DNA of 64,000 nucleotides from Pycnopodia helianthoides (Eukaryota > Echinodermata > Asteroidea > Forcipulatida > Asteriidae), in contig CM063248.1 of NCBI GenBank assembly GCA_032158295.1, positions 1-64,000 of the forward strand. The letters are read 5' to 3'. Each line of letters starts with the position of its first letter. Within the stretch, counting starts at the first letter, position 1. The notes under the pieces are model-generated. The model had not been told where the DNA came from and did no database searches. It saw nothing but the letters and a program-made list of their open reading frames with translations. The position numbers and the translations under genes are program-made. Below, one piece after another: positions 23,201 to 31,529 of this stretch.

Positions 23201-24403
23201 GGGGCTGTCTGAACACTCAATGATGCCGTCTTGAAGCATCGTTTGTACTTGAGTGCTAATTTCCTGTTGCTCCTGTGTAGGATAACGTCTTGGGCGCTCC
23301 CGTATAGGTCGAGCATCGCCTGTCACTATTTTGTGACGAACGAGACCAGTTCGTCCGATGTCCATGTCTCCCTTTGAAAATACATCCTGAAAACTCAGGA
23401 GCAATTTAGCTATCCTGGTGTGATACTTGGCGTCTACTCCTTCTTTGCATCTCTGGAAAAGGTCTTTTAGGTGCTCTGGCACGTCTTTGCTGTCACCGAC
23501 TTCCGGCGATTCTATATGTCTTTCTTCAACTTCATCCTCGCCTACTGACGTGAGAAACCCTGCCATTGTTCCTCTCCTTAACACGCACTGTCTCATTCCG
23601 GGATTGAACACTCTAATAGGGAGTACCTTGTCAGTAGCAGTCACCAATGATCGCGCCATTACCATACCCTTGTCAGCAATTTCACCTCTCTCCGCTGGTT
23701 CCATGATGCCCAGGCCAGTCACCTTCACCTTTCCGGTAACCTGCCCAGGTACAATAGCCTCATGTCCTGGTGGTATAATAGTCGTCTTCATTACAATCAC
23801 TCTAGCACAAAACTTGTAGCCTTTGGTGTCAGTGCACCTCACTTTCTCTCCGTTGATCTTCAGCTCAAGAGAGTGGAAATCTAAACAGCCTCTACTTTTC
23901 ACCAAGAAATCCATGCCCAGGATTCCTTTCATTGTGCCTATGTTGCCAAACACAATGTCCAATAAGAGAGCAGTTCGCCCAACTTGTACTTCAACAAAGG
24001 CGCTCCCAATGGTCTGCAAAAGGCTACCATCGGCTGTTCGCACTCTGGAGCCCATGGTCCTCAATATCGGCCTTTTTTCTGGTGGAATTTCATAGAAGAA
24101 TGTAGACGACAGAACCGTGTCTGTGGCGCCTGTATCAACCAGAAGATTCACCTTCTCCCCCCTCACTATAGCTGGGACGTATAGGCCACTATTTACCCCT
24201 GCCATCCTCGGAGACATACATAGACCATCTGTGCCTGCAGTCTCTAACTTCTCTCCGCCACATCTTTTGTCGCCTGTTGGCCCTGCTGTACACCCAGCCT
24301 CCCCTCGGGCCCCTGAGTAGGCTGCTGGTCGTTTCCCTGATACCTTCGCTTTTGGACTGCTGGGCGACTGCAGTTCCTTGCATAGTGCCCCTTCCCATGA
24401 CAC
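20300..24403 (-). CDS. pol: Gypsy pol polyprotein: protease, RT, RNase H, integrase
   Basis: The frame spans 1367 codons in -1 relation to gag and is intact. In order: an aspartic protease with LLVDTGATDTVLSS (near residue 90); reverse transcriptase with GTKRFCVDYRRLN, WRVMPFGLCNAPSTF and the catalytic YLDDVIVF; RNase H starting YILDTDASGFGIGAVLSQ; integrase with the zinc-binding HAGKSSGHLG..CDVCASKK, and the DDE triad in ALDIVGPLP, HSDQGRNFES and SDGMIERFNRTL. A GPYLIVDKLSDVVFRIQ segment resembles the GPY/F module after the core. No chromodomain is evident. It is made by frameshifting from gag, so the first Met of the open frame is not the true start. Confidence 0.97.
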   Translation of the reverse strand: MSWEGALCKELQSPSSPKAKVSGKRPAAYSGARGEAGCTAGPTGDKRCGGEKLETAGTDGLCMSPRMAGVNSGLYVPAIVRGEKVNLLVDTGATDTVLSSTFFYEIPPEKRPILRTMGSRVRTADGSLLQTIGSAFVEVQVGRTALLLDIVFGNIGTMKGILGMDFLVKSRGCLDFHSLELKINGEKVRCTDTKGYKFCARVIVMKTTIIPPGHEAIVPGQVTGKVKVTGLGIMEPAERGEIADKGMVMARSLVTATDKVLPIRVFNPGMRQCVLRRGTMAGFLTSVGEDEVEERHIESPEVGDSKDVPEHLKDLFQRCKEGVDAKYHTRIAKLLLSFQDVFSKGDMDIGRTGLVRHKIVTGDARPIRERPRRYPTQEQQEISTQVQTMLQDGIIECSDSPWASNVVLVKKKDGTKRFCVDYRRLNSVTIKDAYPIPRIDDSLDTLSGSKWFSTLDLASGYWQVELDEEAKQKSAFVVRGGLFSWRVMPFGLCNAPSTFERLMERVLAGLHWETLLVYLDDVIVFAKTVEEELTRLETVFQRLRGAGLKLKPRKCELFQKSVLYLGHIVSGDGITTDPAKISAVKEWPAPKSVKEVQSFLGLSSYYRRFIRGFADVARPLHRLTEKARDFEWNEETDRAFQELKTCLQEAPILAYPDPNGEYILDTDASGFGIGAVLSQVLEGQEKVIAYASRTLSKPERNYCVTRRELLAVVVFLKKFRQYLYGRKITIRTDHGALKWLTNFREPDGQMARWLQVISEYDFTITHRAGRSHGNADGLSRKPCTQCGRTDQAPELKKEPSECADASQVTSGESGIRVVAIEPTIARDEWRNAQKGDNSIKWVLQAKEQSEIRPVWDAFSSCSSAKKSYWLLWDQLEVRDGLLSRRWESDDGCQVKWKVVLPSAYRKELVLELHAGKSSGHLGMKKTLAKVRQRFYWAGMGADVRSAVRQCDVCASKKSPARKRRAPLQQVIVGAPMERIALDIVGPLPETEGGNRYILVVGDYFSKWVEAYPVTDEKAVTVAGKLVEEFVCRFGVPQRLHSDQGRNFESEVFTQMCSILGIEKTRTTPYNPKSDGMIERFNRTLLTMISLMIEPHRRQRDWDTKLPFATFAYRSTPQESTGESPNMLMLGREVKLPIDLTIELPTEEDKEITTDYALRLRENLRSAHDRARDCLKQSARRQKRNYDRRVVEGKLSRGQFVWLHNPAKTKGLSPKLQRRWEGPYLIVDKLSDVVFRIQSKPRGRMKVIHYDRLKPYEGEALESWIVPEPEPETVLPTSEVRSEEEEERDVRTPSAGVGEVTLSQSPVSSARQEGVTTLNEMERPAPVQEPSATEDFPEVAGQHDDVQTSHSPRRNPGRRRRKPQRFLQ

Positions 24404-25692
24404 CTATAACAGATAACATCCCCTGCTATCCTGTCCACGTCTGTTTTATTTGGTCTATTGTTGGTAGGCGTGCACCGACTCATCATTCCCATCTGAGCCT
24501 TCATTTCTTCCTGCGCCTTGAGCATGTTCTTCTCCATCCGACGGAAGTCCTCACGCATTTCCTTGAAAACGACATCAGGATCTTCCTCCAGCACCCTGGC
24601 GAACTTCGCTTTCCTACCCTCTCGATTTTCCTCTAATTTATGGAAGCTTTCTGTTGCTAGTGCAGCCCTCACTGCCTCCTCTAGTGTAGAAGGTGTTGTG
24701 CGAAAAATACCTTCTCTAATCGCCTGACTCTCAATTGCATCCGAGAAATGTCCCCTTGCTAGGCGATCACGGCCCTCATCCGTCAGCTCTGGATAAGCCA
24801 GGGCCGAAAGCTCCTTAATAGATTGACCTAATTCTTGAAGGGTCTCTTTGGGACCTTGTCGTCTGTGGCGCAACTCCATCAAATGGTTTTCAGCTAGACG
24901 CCCTGGTCCAAACCTCTTCTCTAAACTGTCCACCAACTCGGTGTAGGTCTGTTTTCCTCCCTTACAGGTGCCATTCCCAAGCACCTTAAGTGCGACGCCC
25001 TGTAGACTCGCCGCTAGGAACACCTTAGCCTGGCCCTCCGTCCACTCATTCGCCGACTTGCACGCCTGGAAATGCTGTAAATAATCTCTCCACGGAGTCT
25101 TCCCGTGGTATCGGTCGGGAGTGATGTTTGGTCGCCGTAAGGTGGCACCACTTCCGATCTTGCTCACTTCGTCTTTGGTAGTTCCCCTAGACGGGGGATT
25201 TCCGCCTGAACGAGCATCATCTTTCTTTTGTTGAGGCTCCTTGCAATCCTCCGCGTTGCTGCCACAAGTAGATGCCAAACTGCTCAAACCCGTCAACCCT
25301 GCAAGATGGCTGTCCTTCAGACTGTTTCCGGTCAGCGACACATCATTCTCCGTCGCAGCACCTGGAACCGTAGTAGGCGCTGGTGTACTTTGAAACCTGG
25401 CCCGGGGTTTTGGCGTTGGTCGCCGTCGTTGTACTGGAGTAGGTGTCAGTAACTGCATACCCGAGTTTCCCTCCCCGGTGCTCATCGACGCCTTCAGTGA
25501 CGGCTTTCCCAAAGAATCACCGTAGCCTGAATCACTCTTTATGTTACTCGCCTGAAGACACAGCTTAATCATCCGTAACTCCGTCTCAAGCAGCCTACAT
25601 CTCTCGTTCACTGTTAAGTCCTCATTACTTTGGCTGTCCTTCACTGGAGTTACCAACTCTTCATCGAAGTCCATCAGTAGATTTTTCGCCAT
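24244..25692 (-). CDS. gag: Gypsy Gag protein with CCHC knuckle
   Basis: ATG at 25692 (MAKNLLMDF) opens a 482-codon frame. The N-terminal third is polar and Ser/Pro-rich. The middle has the retrotransposon gag (capsid-like) signature: TPWRDYLQHFQACKSAN, LRHRRQGPKETLQELGQSIK and LAYPELTDEGRDRLARGHF. Near the C-terminus is the zinc knuckle CYRCHGKGHYARNC, which packages the RNA. The start lies 86 bases after the primer site. The last 160 bases overlap the pol frame, where the -1 slip occurs. Confidence 0.95.
   Translation of the reverse strand: MAKNLLMDFDEELVTPVKDSQSNEDLTVNERCRLLETELRMIKLCLQASNIKSDSGYGDSLGKPSLKASMSTGEGNSGMQLLTPTPVQRRRPTPKPRARFQSTPAPTTVPGAATENDVSLTGNSLKDSHLAGLTGLSSLASTCGSNAEDCKEPQQKKDDARSGGNPPSRGTTKDEVSKIGSGATLRRPNITPDRYHGKTPWRDYLQHFQACKSANEWTEGQAKVFLAASLQGVALKVLGNGTCKGGKQTYTELVDSLEKRFGPGRLAENHLMELRHRRQGPKETLQELGQSIKELSALAYPELTDEGRDRLARGHFSDAIESQAIREGIFRTTPSTLEEAVRAALATESFHKLEENREGRKAKFARVLEEDPDVVFKEMREDFRRMEKNMLKAQEEMKAQMGMMSRCTPTNNRPNKTDVDRIAGDVICYRCHGKGHYARNCSRPAVQKRRYQGNDQQPTQGPEGRLGVQQGQQATKDVAERS
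24295..24337 (-). promoter_or_regulatory. -1 ribosomal frameshift site between gag and pol
   Basis: In gag reading phase the sequence is caG GGA AAC, a perfect X XXY YYZ heptamer (GGGAAAC, plus-strand 24331-24337). After a 6-base spacer GACCAG, CAGCCT (24319-24324) pairs exactly with AGGCTG (24295-24300). The loop contains GGCCC, able to pair with GGGCC just downstream, giving a possible pseudoknot. Pol is in the -1 frame, as this site predicts. Confidence 0.75.
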
Positions 25693-25777
25693 TCCACCTG
25701 TAAAGGTGCTGTCTCCTATTTAGGTGGAATTCTGCTCTAAGTGTATAAAGTAGGTTCTAAGATTTGCTTTGGCGCCT

Positions 25778-25795
25778 ATCCCACTTCTGACACCA
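25778..25795 (-). promoter_or_regulatory. Primer-binding site, tRNA-Leu type
   Basis: In element direction the 18 bases TGGTGTCAGAAGTGGGAT start 2 bases after the 5' LTR. They are complementary to a tRNA 3' end ATCCCACTTCTGACACCA, which is that of an animal tRNA-Leu. Confidence 0.8.
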
Positions 25796-25797
25796 TT

Positions 25798-26491
25798 TGT
25801 GGCGGTCTCACTCTCGACGGCACACCCGGCTTGCCCTCAGTCGACTCAACGAGCGGCAGTTGAATACAAACTCGGAGGCAGGTCCGTTTTGGGGCAGTCT
25901 ACCACCAGGCGCTCTAAGCTCCACCCTATCCTACACACCTAATACACTTCATTACACCCAGCGGGACCGATGACGGGGTTGACTCGATTAAATATAATAC
26001 AAGCACAAGAGTTGTAACTTTCACTTCCTTTATTCCTACCAGAAGGAACCTTTAAGTAAGGATGACGCCTATATAGGTATAATTACTCCTAGTCAGGTGA
26101 TTACACGTTTAATATAAAAGGGTTGATTGTTCATTGGTAAATAATTACTACTTGTGGAATTAACTGGCAAGAATAGACCCTCAGCAGGCTTGACCCTAAT
26201 TGGCGGAGTATGAAGTAACACTTACGGGAACTCTACGGCGTTGGCAACATGTGAGGACAGGACGGGGCGGATACGTCAACACGCAGCAACAAACAGCGGC
26301 AACCCCACACGGGCAAGACCAAATAGCAAGACCCAGTCGCCGTCCCTGACTCGTGTTTATATACCTCGTGCGGCCCGGACAGTGGTCGTTCTAAACGCCC
26401 GCGTCTTCAACAGTGGAAGACGTCCGGTAACCACTCAAGTAACTACTATGGGATATGATCTAAGAAAGAGGGCGTCCTATATTTCGCTACA
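25798..26491 (-). repeat. 5' LTR of the gypsy element
   Basis: Identical by eye to 17785-18478 over 694 bp. In element direction it holds the U3 TATA box and drives transcription into gag. Confidence 0.95.
26356..26363 (-). promoter_or_regulatory. TATA box in the 5' LTR
   Basis: TATATAAA in element direction, within the GC-rich U3 segment of the LTR, upstream of the AATAAA. Confidence 0.5.
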
Positions 26492-26687
26492 GTATCAACA
26501 TGACAGCATGAAAATGATGTTTAAGAACAAAAGCAAATAATAATAACTTTTTTATTGAAGTTAGCATTGTTACCCTTGAAGAAAATTGTCAATGGACCAT
26601 TATAAACCACATTTAAAAAAGAAGAATACATACACACATACATACAAAATTAAAAATAAACTTACACAAATTAAAAACAAAGCTTAC

Positions 26688-27014
26688 CTCAGAACAGGTG
26701 TAGGAGTAAACCCAGCCTTGTTTGTTCACCAATCCTTTAGAGTCATTGTAGTGTGAAGCGTTAATGAGCTGACACTGACCTGATGTCATCTCGTAATTTG
26801 AAGATTCACACCAGCCGGAGTTTTTGCAGGCAACGTGGCATAAATTTTGCGTCTTGGTCCGAATCTTATCGTCTTCGAAACCCACTAATACATAATCAAT
26901 CATAACGCACCATTTAGGAACTATACATGGATCACGAGCCACGATTGCCATGAACGATGATATCGCTAGCATGAGTACGGGGAGAACGCATCGACCTCCT
27001 CCTACGGTCTCCAT
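26688..27014 (-). CDS. First coding exon: signal peptide plus PAN/apple-like domain
   Basis: ATG 27014 opens METVGGGRCVLPVLMLAI, a typical secretion signal, with cleavage plausible before RDPC. Then follow CHVACKNSGWCESSNYEM, GQCQLINAS and KQGWVYSYTCSE. The spaced cysteines, the CQL motif and the GWVY ending fit the PAN/apple fold found in many secreted or receptor proteins of marine invertebrates. The exon is 109 codons and ends in phase 0 at a GTAAGC donor (26687). The rest of the gene must lie to the left, beyond the gypsy element, which therefore sits in its first intron in the same orientation. An upstream in-frame GTG is less likely as start because the signal peptide begins at METV. 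Ligand unknown. Confidence 0.65.
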
Positions 27015-27090
27015 GGCTAGTCTGGTGAATACTCCAACGAGACACGGACAGTATAGATTAACGTTCAACTGGTTACATTACTATGATTAA

Positions 27091-27190
27091 AGGGAAACAC
27101 CGGCTTCGTTGGGTTATTTGGGCTATAAAATATACTAAAACCTGACTCCAACTTGATGGGGTTCAGGAGCATGACTTTTAATTTTCTTTG
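27091..27190. mobile_element. Left-end fragment of the TTAA TIR element
   Basis: AGGGAAACACCGGCTTCGTT follows a TTAA at 27087-27090 and matches the left terminus at 10558. No right end was found, and sequence from about 27180 is other repeat. Confidence 0.65.
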
Positions 27191-27199
27191 CGGACCGGA

Positions 27200-28570
27200 A
27201 GAAAAGATCAAAGTGAGGTCAAATTTTGAATAAATTGCAAATGAGTCATGAGCTACAAGACGGCACAGAGATTATTACCTGATGACATGTGACACGGGAC
27301 AATTATTTTTTTTTCATTTGAACTTCCTGTTTGAACAGGAAGAAAAGTTTGAAGTCGGACATGTCTTTCGAAGAAATGATCAAATATGTCATAAGCTACA
27401 AGACGTCACAAAGATTATGACTTTACGACATGTGATTCGGGGAATGTGACTTTATTTTTACTTTCAGAGCTTCCTTTTTGAGCTGGAAGGTCAAAGTGTA
27501 CTCACGTTTCAAAATAAACTGTTATATGTGCTGTTAACTCTAGGACGGCACAAAGATTAAAACTCATTAAAAGAAAACAGCATACTTATGAATCCCCTCA
27601 CATAAAAACATAATAAAATTCCGAACGACGCCTTAGACCTCTAAGATGTTTTTTTTTATTGTTTTCATTTCAATTTCAAGTTTGGACCGGATGGAACAAG
27701 AAAAATGGGTAACGTTTATAAAAATCAATACAAATCAATATGATCTACCTAAGAATGCAAATCTATGTCATGTTATCGAGTATAGGTGTATTTCTTCATC
27801 TTTGCCTCAATGTAAATTGATGGCGATGACGTCATGATGACGTATTGTGTTCAAAAGTCTAAGTGATTTTATAAGCACAGCTTGCACTGTGGCAAAGTTA
27901 AATGTAATTTTATCCGATATTTATCCGATAACAAAACCTGAGGTCAAGGTTCAAATATTACGTCACACTGGTTAATTAATTCACTGTATTAAACTGTTTT
28001 TGTTTGTTGACTTATACTTTGGTAATGGCCAACATCATAAAAATATGTTTGATATAACAGTCCCTTACTCTTAGAAGCTCAACATTCTAAATATGTTAAG
28101 CACTAGGAACCCTAAACAAATTCAAACTGAACTTATTGCAGGCTAAACGTGTCTCAGGGGGTAAACTTGTCACAGAAACGCAGAATTTAAACATGTCTCT
28201 GGTAAACGTGTAACAGAAATGCGAAATTCAAACAATATGTTGAAAAAGTGGTTACAGGCGAGGCCATTAGAAATGTGCTTAGACAAAACAACGTTATACA
28301 GTGTTGTATTATTTTGTGTTTAGCCAACATCACAACAAGCAAATGGATGTGAAAGCATCGTCAATTGAAATAACTATCACCAAATAGTACTTAAATCGGA
28401 AACCTAGACTTAACTGACCTCTTAATTGGTTGACTTTTGCTTTTGTGTAGTGAAATACACGTACATGATCATGTTAATATCGCTCATATTGTATTATACA
28501 ACTTTTGAAATCTCGATCCGAAGCTTTAACAGCCGAGATTTTACACCTCACGTGTAGGGTACCGTCAGAA
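27200..28570. other. Dispersed repeats; no gene seen
   Basis: Three diverged copies of a block with 'gagctacaagacggcac' lie at 27.2-27.55 kb, followed by a TGACGTCA-containing repeat near 27825. No supported exon. Confidence 0.45.
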
Positions 28571-28576
28571 CTCCCT

Positions 28577-29622
28577 TACTTGCTAAGTAAGTAAGTAAGT
28601 AAGTAAGTTGAGCGAGAGGTTGTCTTCAGCCGACGCCTTCTTGGTCGTCTTCCACGCATCCCGGTCCAGCATCGACGTCCTAAGCTCAGTAGTTTCTTGT
28701 TGTGTTGCGTCCCTCTTCAGCTGATCTACGAAAGTTAGTCTCCTCCTGCCCTTGCTTCTGTTTCCATCGATGGGTTCCTAAAGAACTAGGGGGCTCACAG
28801 CTAGCTCTGGATGGCGGACACAGTGGCCAGCAAGCCTCATCCTTTGTTCCCTGATCTTGACAGATACTCTTGGTAGGGAATCTTAGTGCTGAGAGTTGGG
28901 TATATGATCTTCCTAGTGTACATCAAGGGCCATCCGTAGCATTCTTGTATAGACGCCGTCTAGTGCTCTTTCTTGATTGGCTGTCAGAGTCCTCGCGCGG
29001 CTCCATACAGAAGTACAAACTCAACTGTAGCAACGAACAGACGTCTCTTGATGTCATCGTTGAGACCAGCCCTCCAAACTCGCCTCATACCATGAAGGGC
29101 CTTCCATGCCAAAGCTCTCCTCACTCTTATCTCACTCTCAGTTGATCCTGTGTGGACGCCAAGGTATTTAAAATCTTCAATGACCTCTAGGGGTGCGACA
29201 TCTCGGATCTTGATGGTTCTGTCTACTGAGTTAATTGCCATCACTTTTGTATTCTTCGAGTTGAGCTGCAGGACAACTCGGCTAAACTGGAGCTCAACAG
29301 CTGCAAGCAGTTTTTGTGCCTGATCCACTGTGTCTGAGAGGAGACTGATGTCGTCAGCATAGTCAAGGTCTGTAATCACCACAGCTGGCACTCTCCTACT
29401 CCGGCGCCTGGCAAGCGTGAAGCCTAGCTCCTTCCATTGATAGCACACCTCAAAGACGAGCACGAACAAGAATGGTGCTAGTGTGTCCCCCTGCAGAACT
29501 CCAGCCGTGATTTCAAAGAGGTCTGTGGTACCATCTGGGGTGACCACTTTAGCCCGTGAAATTTGGCTGCTGAAAGTGAAGTTAGTCCCTGTGGTTGTTG
29601 GAGCACTTGACACCATTCCCAA
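28577..29622 (-). pseudogene. Truncated LINE, reverse-transcriptase C-terminal half
   Basis: The minus strand reads ITAGVLQGDTLAPFLFVLVF, then the catalytic DYADDISLL, QLNSKNTKVMAIN, FKYLGVHTGSTESEI and RRALAWKALHGM. This is the palm/thumb region of a RTE-like non-LTR RT. After residue ~210 the frame breaks, but sequence reading like DRDAWKTTKKASAEDN continues to a 3' (ACTT)n tail at 28582-28613, typical of such LINEs. The 5' half, with endonuclease, is missing. Confidence 0.75.
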
Positions 29623-29690
29623 GAGACAACTATGGTATTAAATCGGTTACAGAAGGCGGCGCTTTGGGGAACAACTTTAACTGCGTTGGG
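29583..29690 (+). mobile_element. Fragment of an R4/Dong-like LINE 3' end
   Basis: 'agtccctgtggttgttggag' and 'ttacagaaggcggcgctt' match, with an internal deletion, positions 63587-63695 in the last part of the intact LINE ORF. It lies head-on against the opposite-strand LINE fragment. Confidence 0.75.
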
Positions 29691-29749
29691 AAATTCCCAC
29701 GACAATACATGCAGGCTTGTGGGTGAATGATTAAACCTTAAAGGCAAAG

Positions 29750-30820
29750 TATGCCTTTGGTTTTTGGAACCGTTCGATTGTTTTATTATTCCTATATAAA
29801 TGTATTAGTCCTTACTAACCTGTAAAAATTTCATTTCAAAAGGTGGTTGCATTTTTAAATATTGCCGAAAAACTGGAGCTGTTATGTCCACGCAGGAAGA
29901 ATAATCCATTATTTGAACACATAATCTAAGAAACGTTTCATGATTGGAACGTTTTTAAATCCCTCTCTCTAAAACTCCTTCGAAGGGAATCGTTTTTCCT
30001 TTTTGGTTTGTTTGGCTCACAATAAACGTTTGTCTGAAACTGTATGGTAAATTTAGGTGCTGTGTTGGTTTATGTGAGTTTTCCTTTACAAAATCTTGTA
30101 TAATTGAGTTGCGTTTATCTTTTTAGTTTACCCTTTAATCTTCTGAATGTTTTAAAATTCAGTTTTAGGTGTTGGGGTTTCTGATTTCAGTGAATTAGTT
30201 AAACAACACAACTTGTCTAATAAAGGCTTTTTCATCCATCCAAACAAATTATTATTATTTTTTTTTAGGGGGGGTGTTGGGGTGTTTGCTTGTTTGTTTG
30301 TTTGTTTGTTTTTGTTATTATTGTTATGTTACTATGCAGCTTATTCGAGAGGATGGGTTTTCCATACTCTGCAGCGTGGCTCAAAAAAGCATGCTTGGCA
30401 TATTGACAAGCAAGTGCATTACGTAGTATACATACAGTAGCCTACATTTCGGAATGGTACATATACATGTACAACACAATATTTAGCACACCGCAGTGGG
30501 AACTTCCTATTTTTGTTCTATTTTTCCCTTTTCTGAAGAATTACCTTGTGGGGACCCAATTTTGACAAAGTAAAACGTTATGGGAACCTTTTTTCCATTG
30601 TGAAAAAGTAGGCACACAAAGATGTGTGTGCCTACCCATGCCTACATGTACATTGATAAACACATGTTGTATGCGCTTAGCTGTAACTTGCGGTCTTTGT
30701 TTACCAGTGCCCGGGTACACTGCTTTTACGATCATGTTTGGTGCATACGTGCGAAAGTAGGTAAAACACGCCCATTTATGCTAAGTGGCCTCATCTGTAC
30801 TCTGCTATACTTTATTACGA
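29750..30820. other. No gene seen
   Basis: Simple AT-rich sequence with a TTTG microsatellite (30290-30310). A piece at 30500-30610 resembles the 'cccttttctgaagaatt' repeat units of 12.5-13.2 kb. Confidence 0.4.
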
Positions 30821-30824
30821 GGGG

Positions 30825-30995
30825 ATGAAGCAGCCTCGCTACCATGGGCAGCGCACCGTATCGCAATACCTCTCGTCACTAGGTATGCTGGAAGAAAATG
30901 GCGCGGCGAGATCGATCACCCCTGGGGTCGAGGGAGGGGATAAAGGTACGGCGGATGACGTGGAGCGAAGCCGCATTGGGAAAGTCCCTTCAAAT
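30825..30995 (+). CDS. Possible first coding exon, unknown
   Basis: ATG 30825 opens MKQPRYHGQRTVSQYLSSLG and runs 57 codons, ending at a GTGAGC donor in phase 0. Local GC and CpG are higher than around it, as at many first exons. I recognise no domain and no second exon, so this stays a guess. Confidence 0.3.
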
Positions 30996-31275
30996 GTGAG
31001 CAATCACCGTGGTTTGGGAAACGTAAAAGTATTTACATGCACTAAAAGTATTGACATGTACGTGTATTTTATGCCAATTATAAGCAAATCGGAATACAAA
31101 TCGAGGCACCAAGCTTTTGGAGATCGCAACAAACAATCGTGGAGGTATAAACCTACTGAGACGATAGCAGAACGAACGTCATAGGAGTAGAAGGAACCAC
31201 CAATGAGTCGGCATGATCGGAACCAGTGATTGAAAGCACACAAAAATCGTAAGGTGTTTTGTGTTCATGAACTTA

Positions 31276-31529
31276 GGCCTGCGCTAAACGTCGCACGTTT
31301 GTCGTGTCGAACTCAAACAGTTGTAAAATTAGGAATTAAATTCCACAAAAGAGTGACGTTTAGCACAAACCTATTATTTAAGTTCGGCACTGCCGTGTAG
31401 CACGGCAAGCCCTGCCGTGCTACACGGTAGCGGCACGACACGGTGACAAACGTCGCGCTCTTGCCGTGTCGAATCGAACTGAAAACATTTGAGTACGGCT
31501 CGGCAAAAGTGCGACGTTTAGCGCAGGCC
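31276..31529. mobile_element. Second copy of the Harbinger-type MITE (TTA duplication)
   Basis: 254 bp, in opposite orientation to 7478-7732, with the same GGCCTGCGCTAAACGTCGCAC termini and TTA at 31273-31275 and 31530-31532. Confidence 0.88.

Larger units (their letters stand above)
17785..26491 (-). mobile_element. Complete Ty3/gypsy LTR retrotransposon, very young
   Basis: The 8707-bp element reads on the minus strand and is bounded by GTAT duplications (17781-17784, 26492-26495). The two 694-bp LTRs look identical base for base, so insertion is recent. Order in reading direction: 5' LTR, tRNA primer site, gag, pol (protease, RT, RNase H, integrase) in the -1 frame, then a zinc-finger ORF, a weak purine tract and the 3' LTR. 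The RT-RNase H-integrase order and the 4-bp duplication are those of Metaviridae. A solo LTR of the same family is at 49003-49696. Confidence 0.97.
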
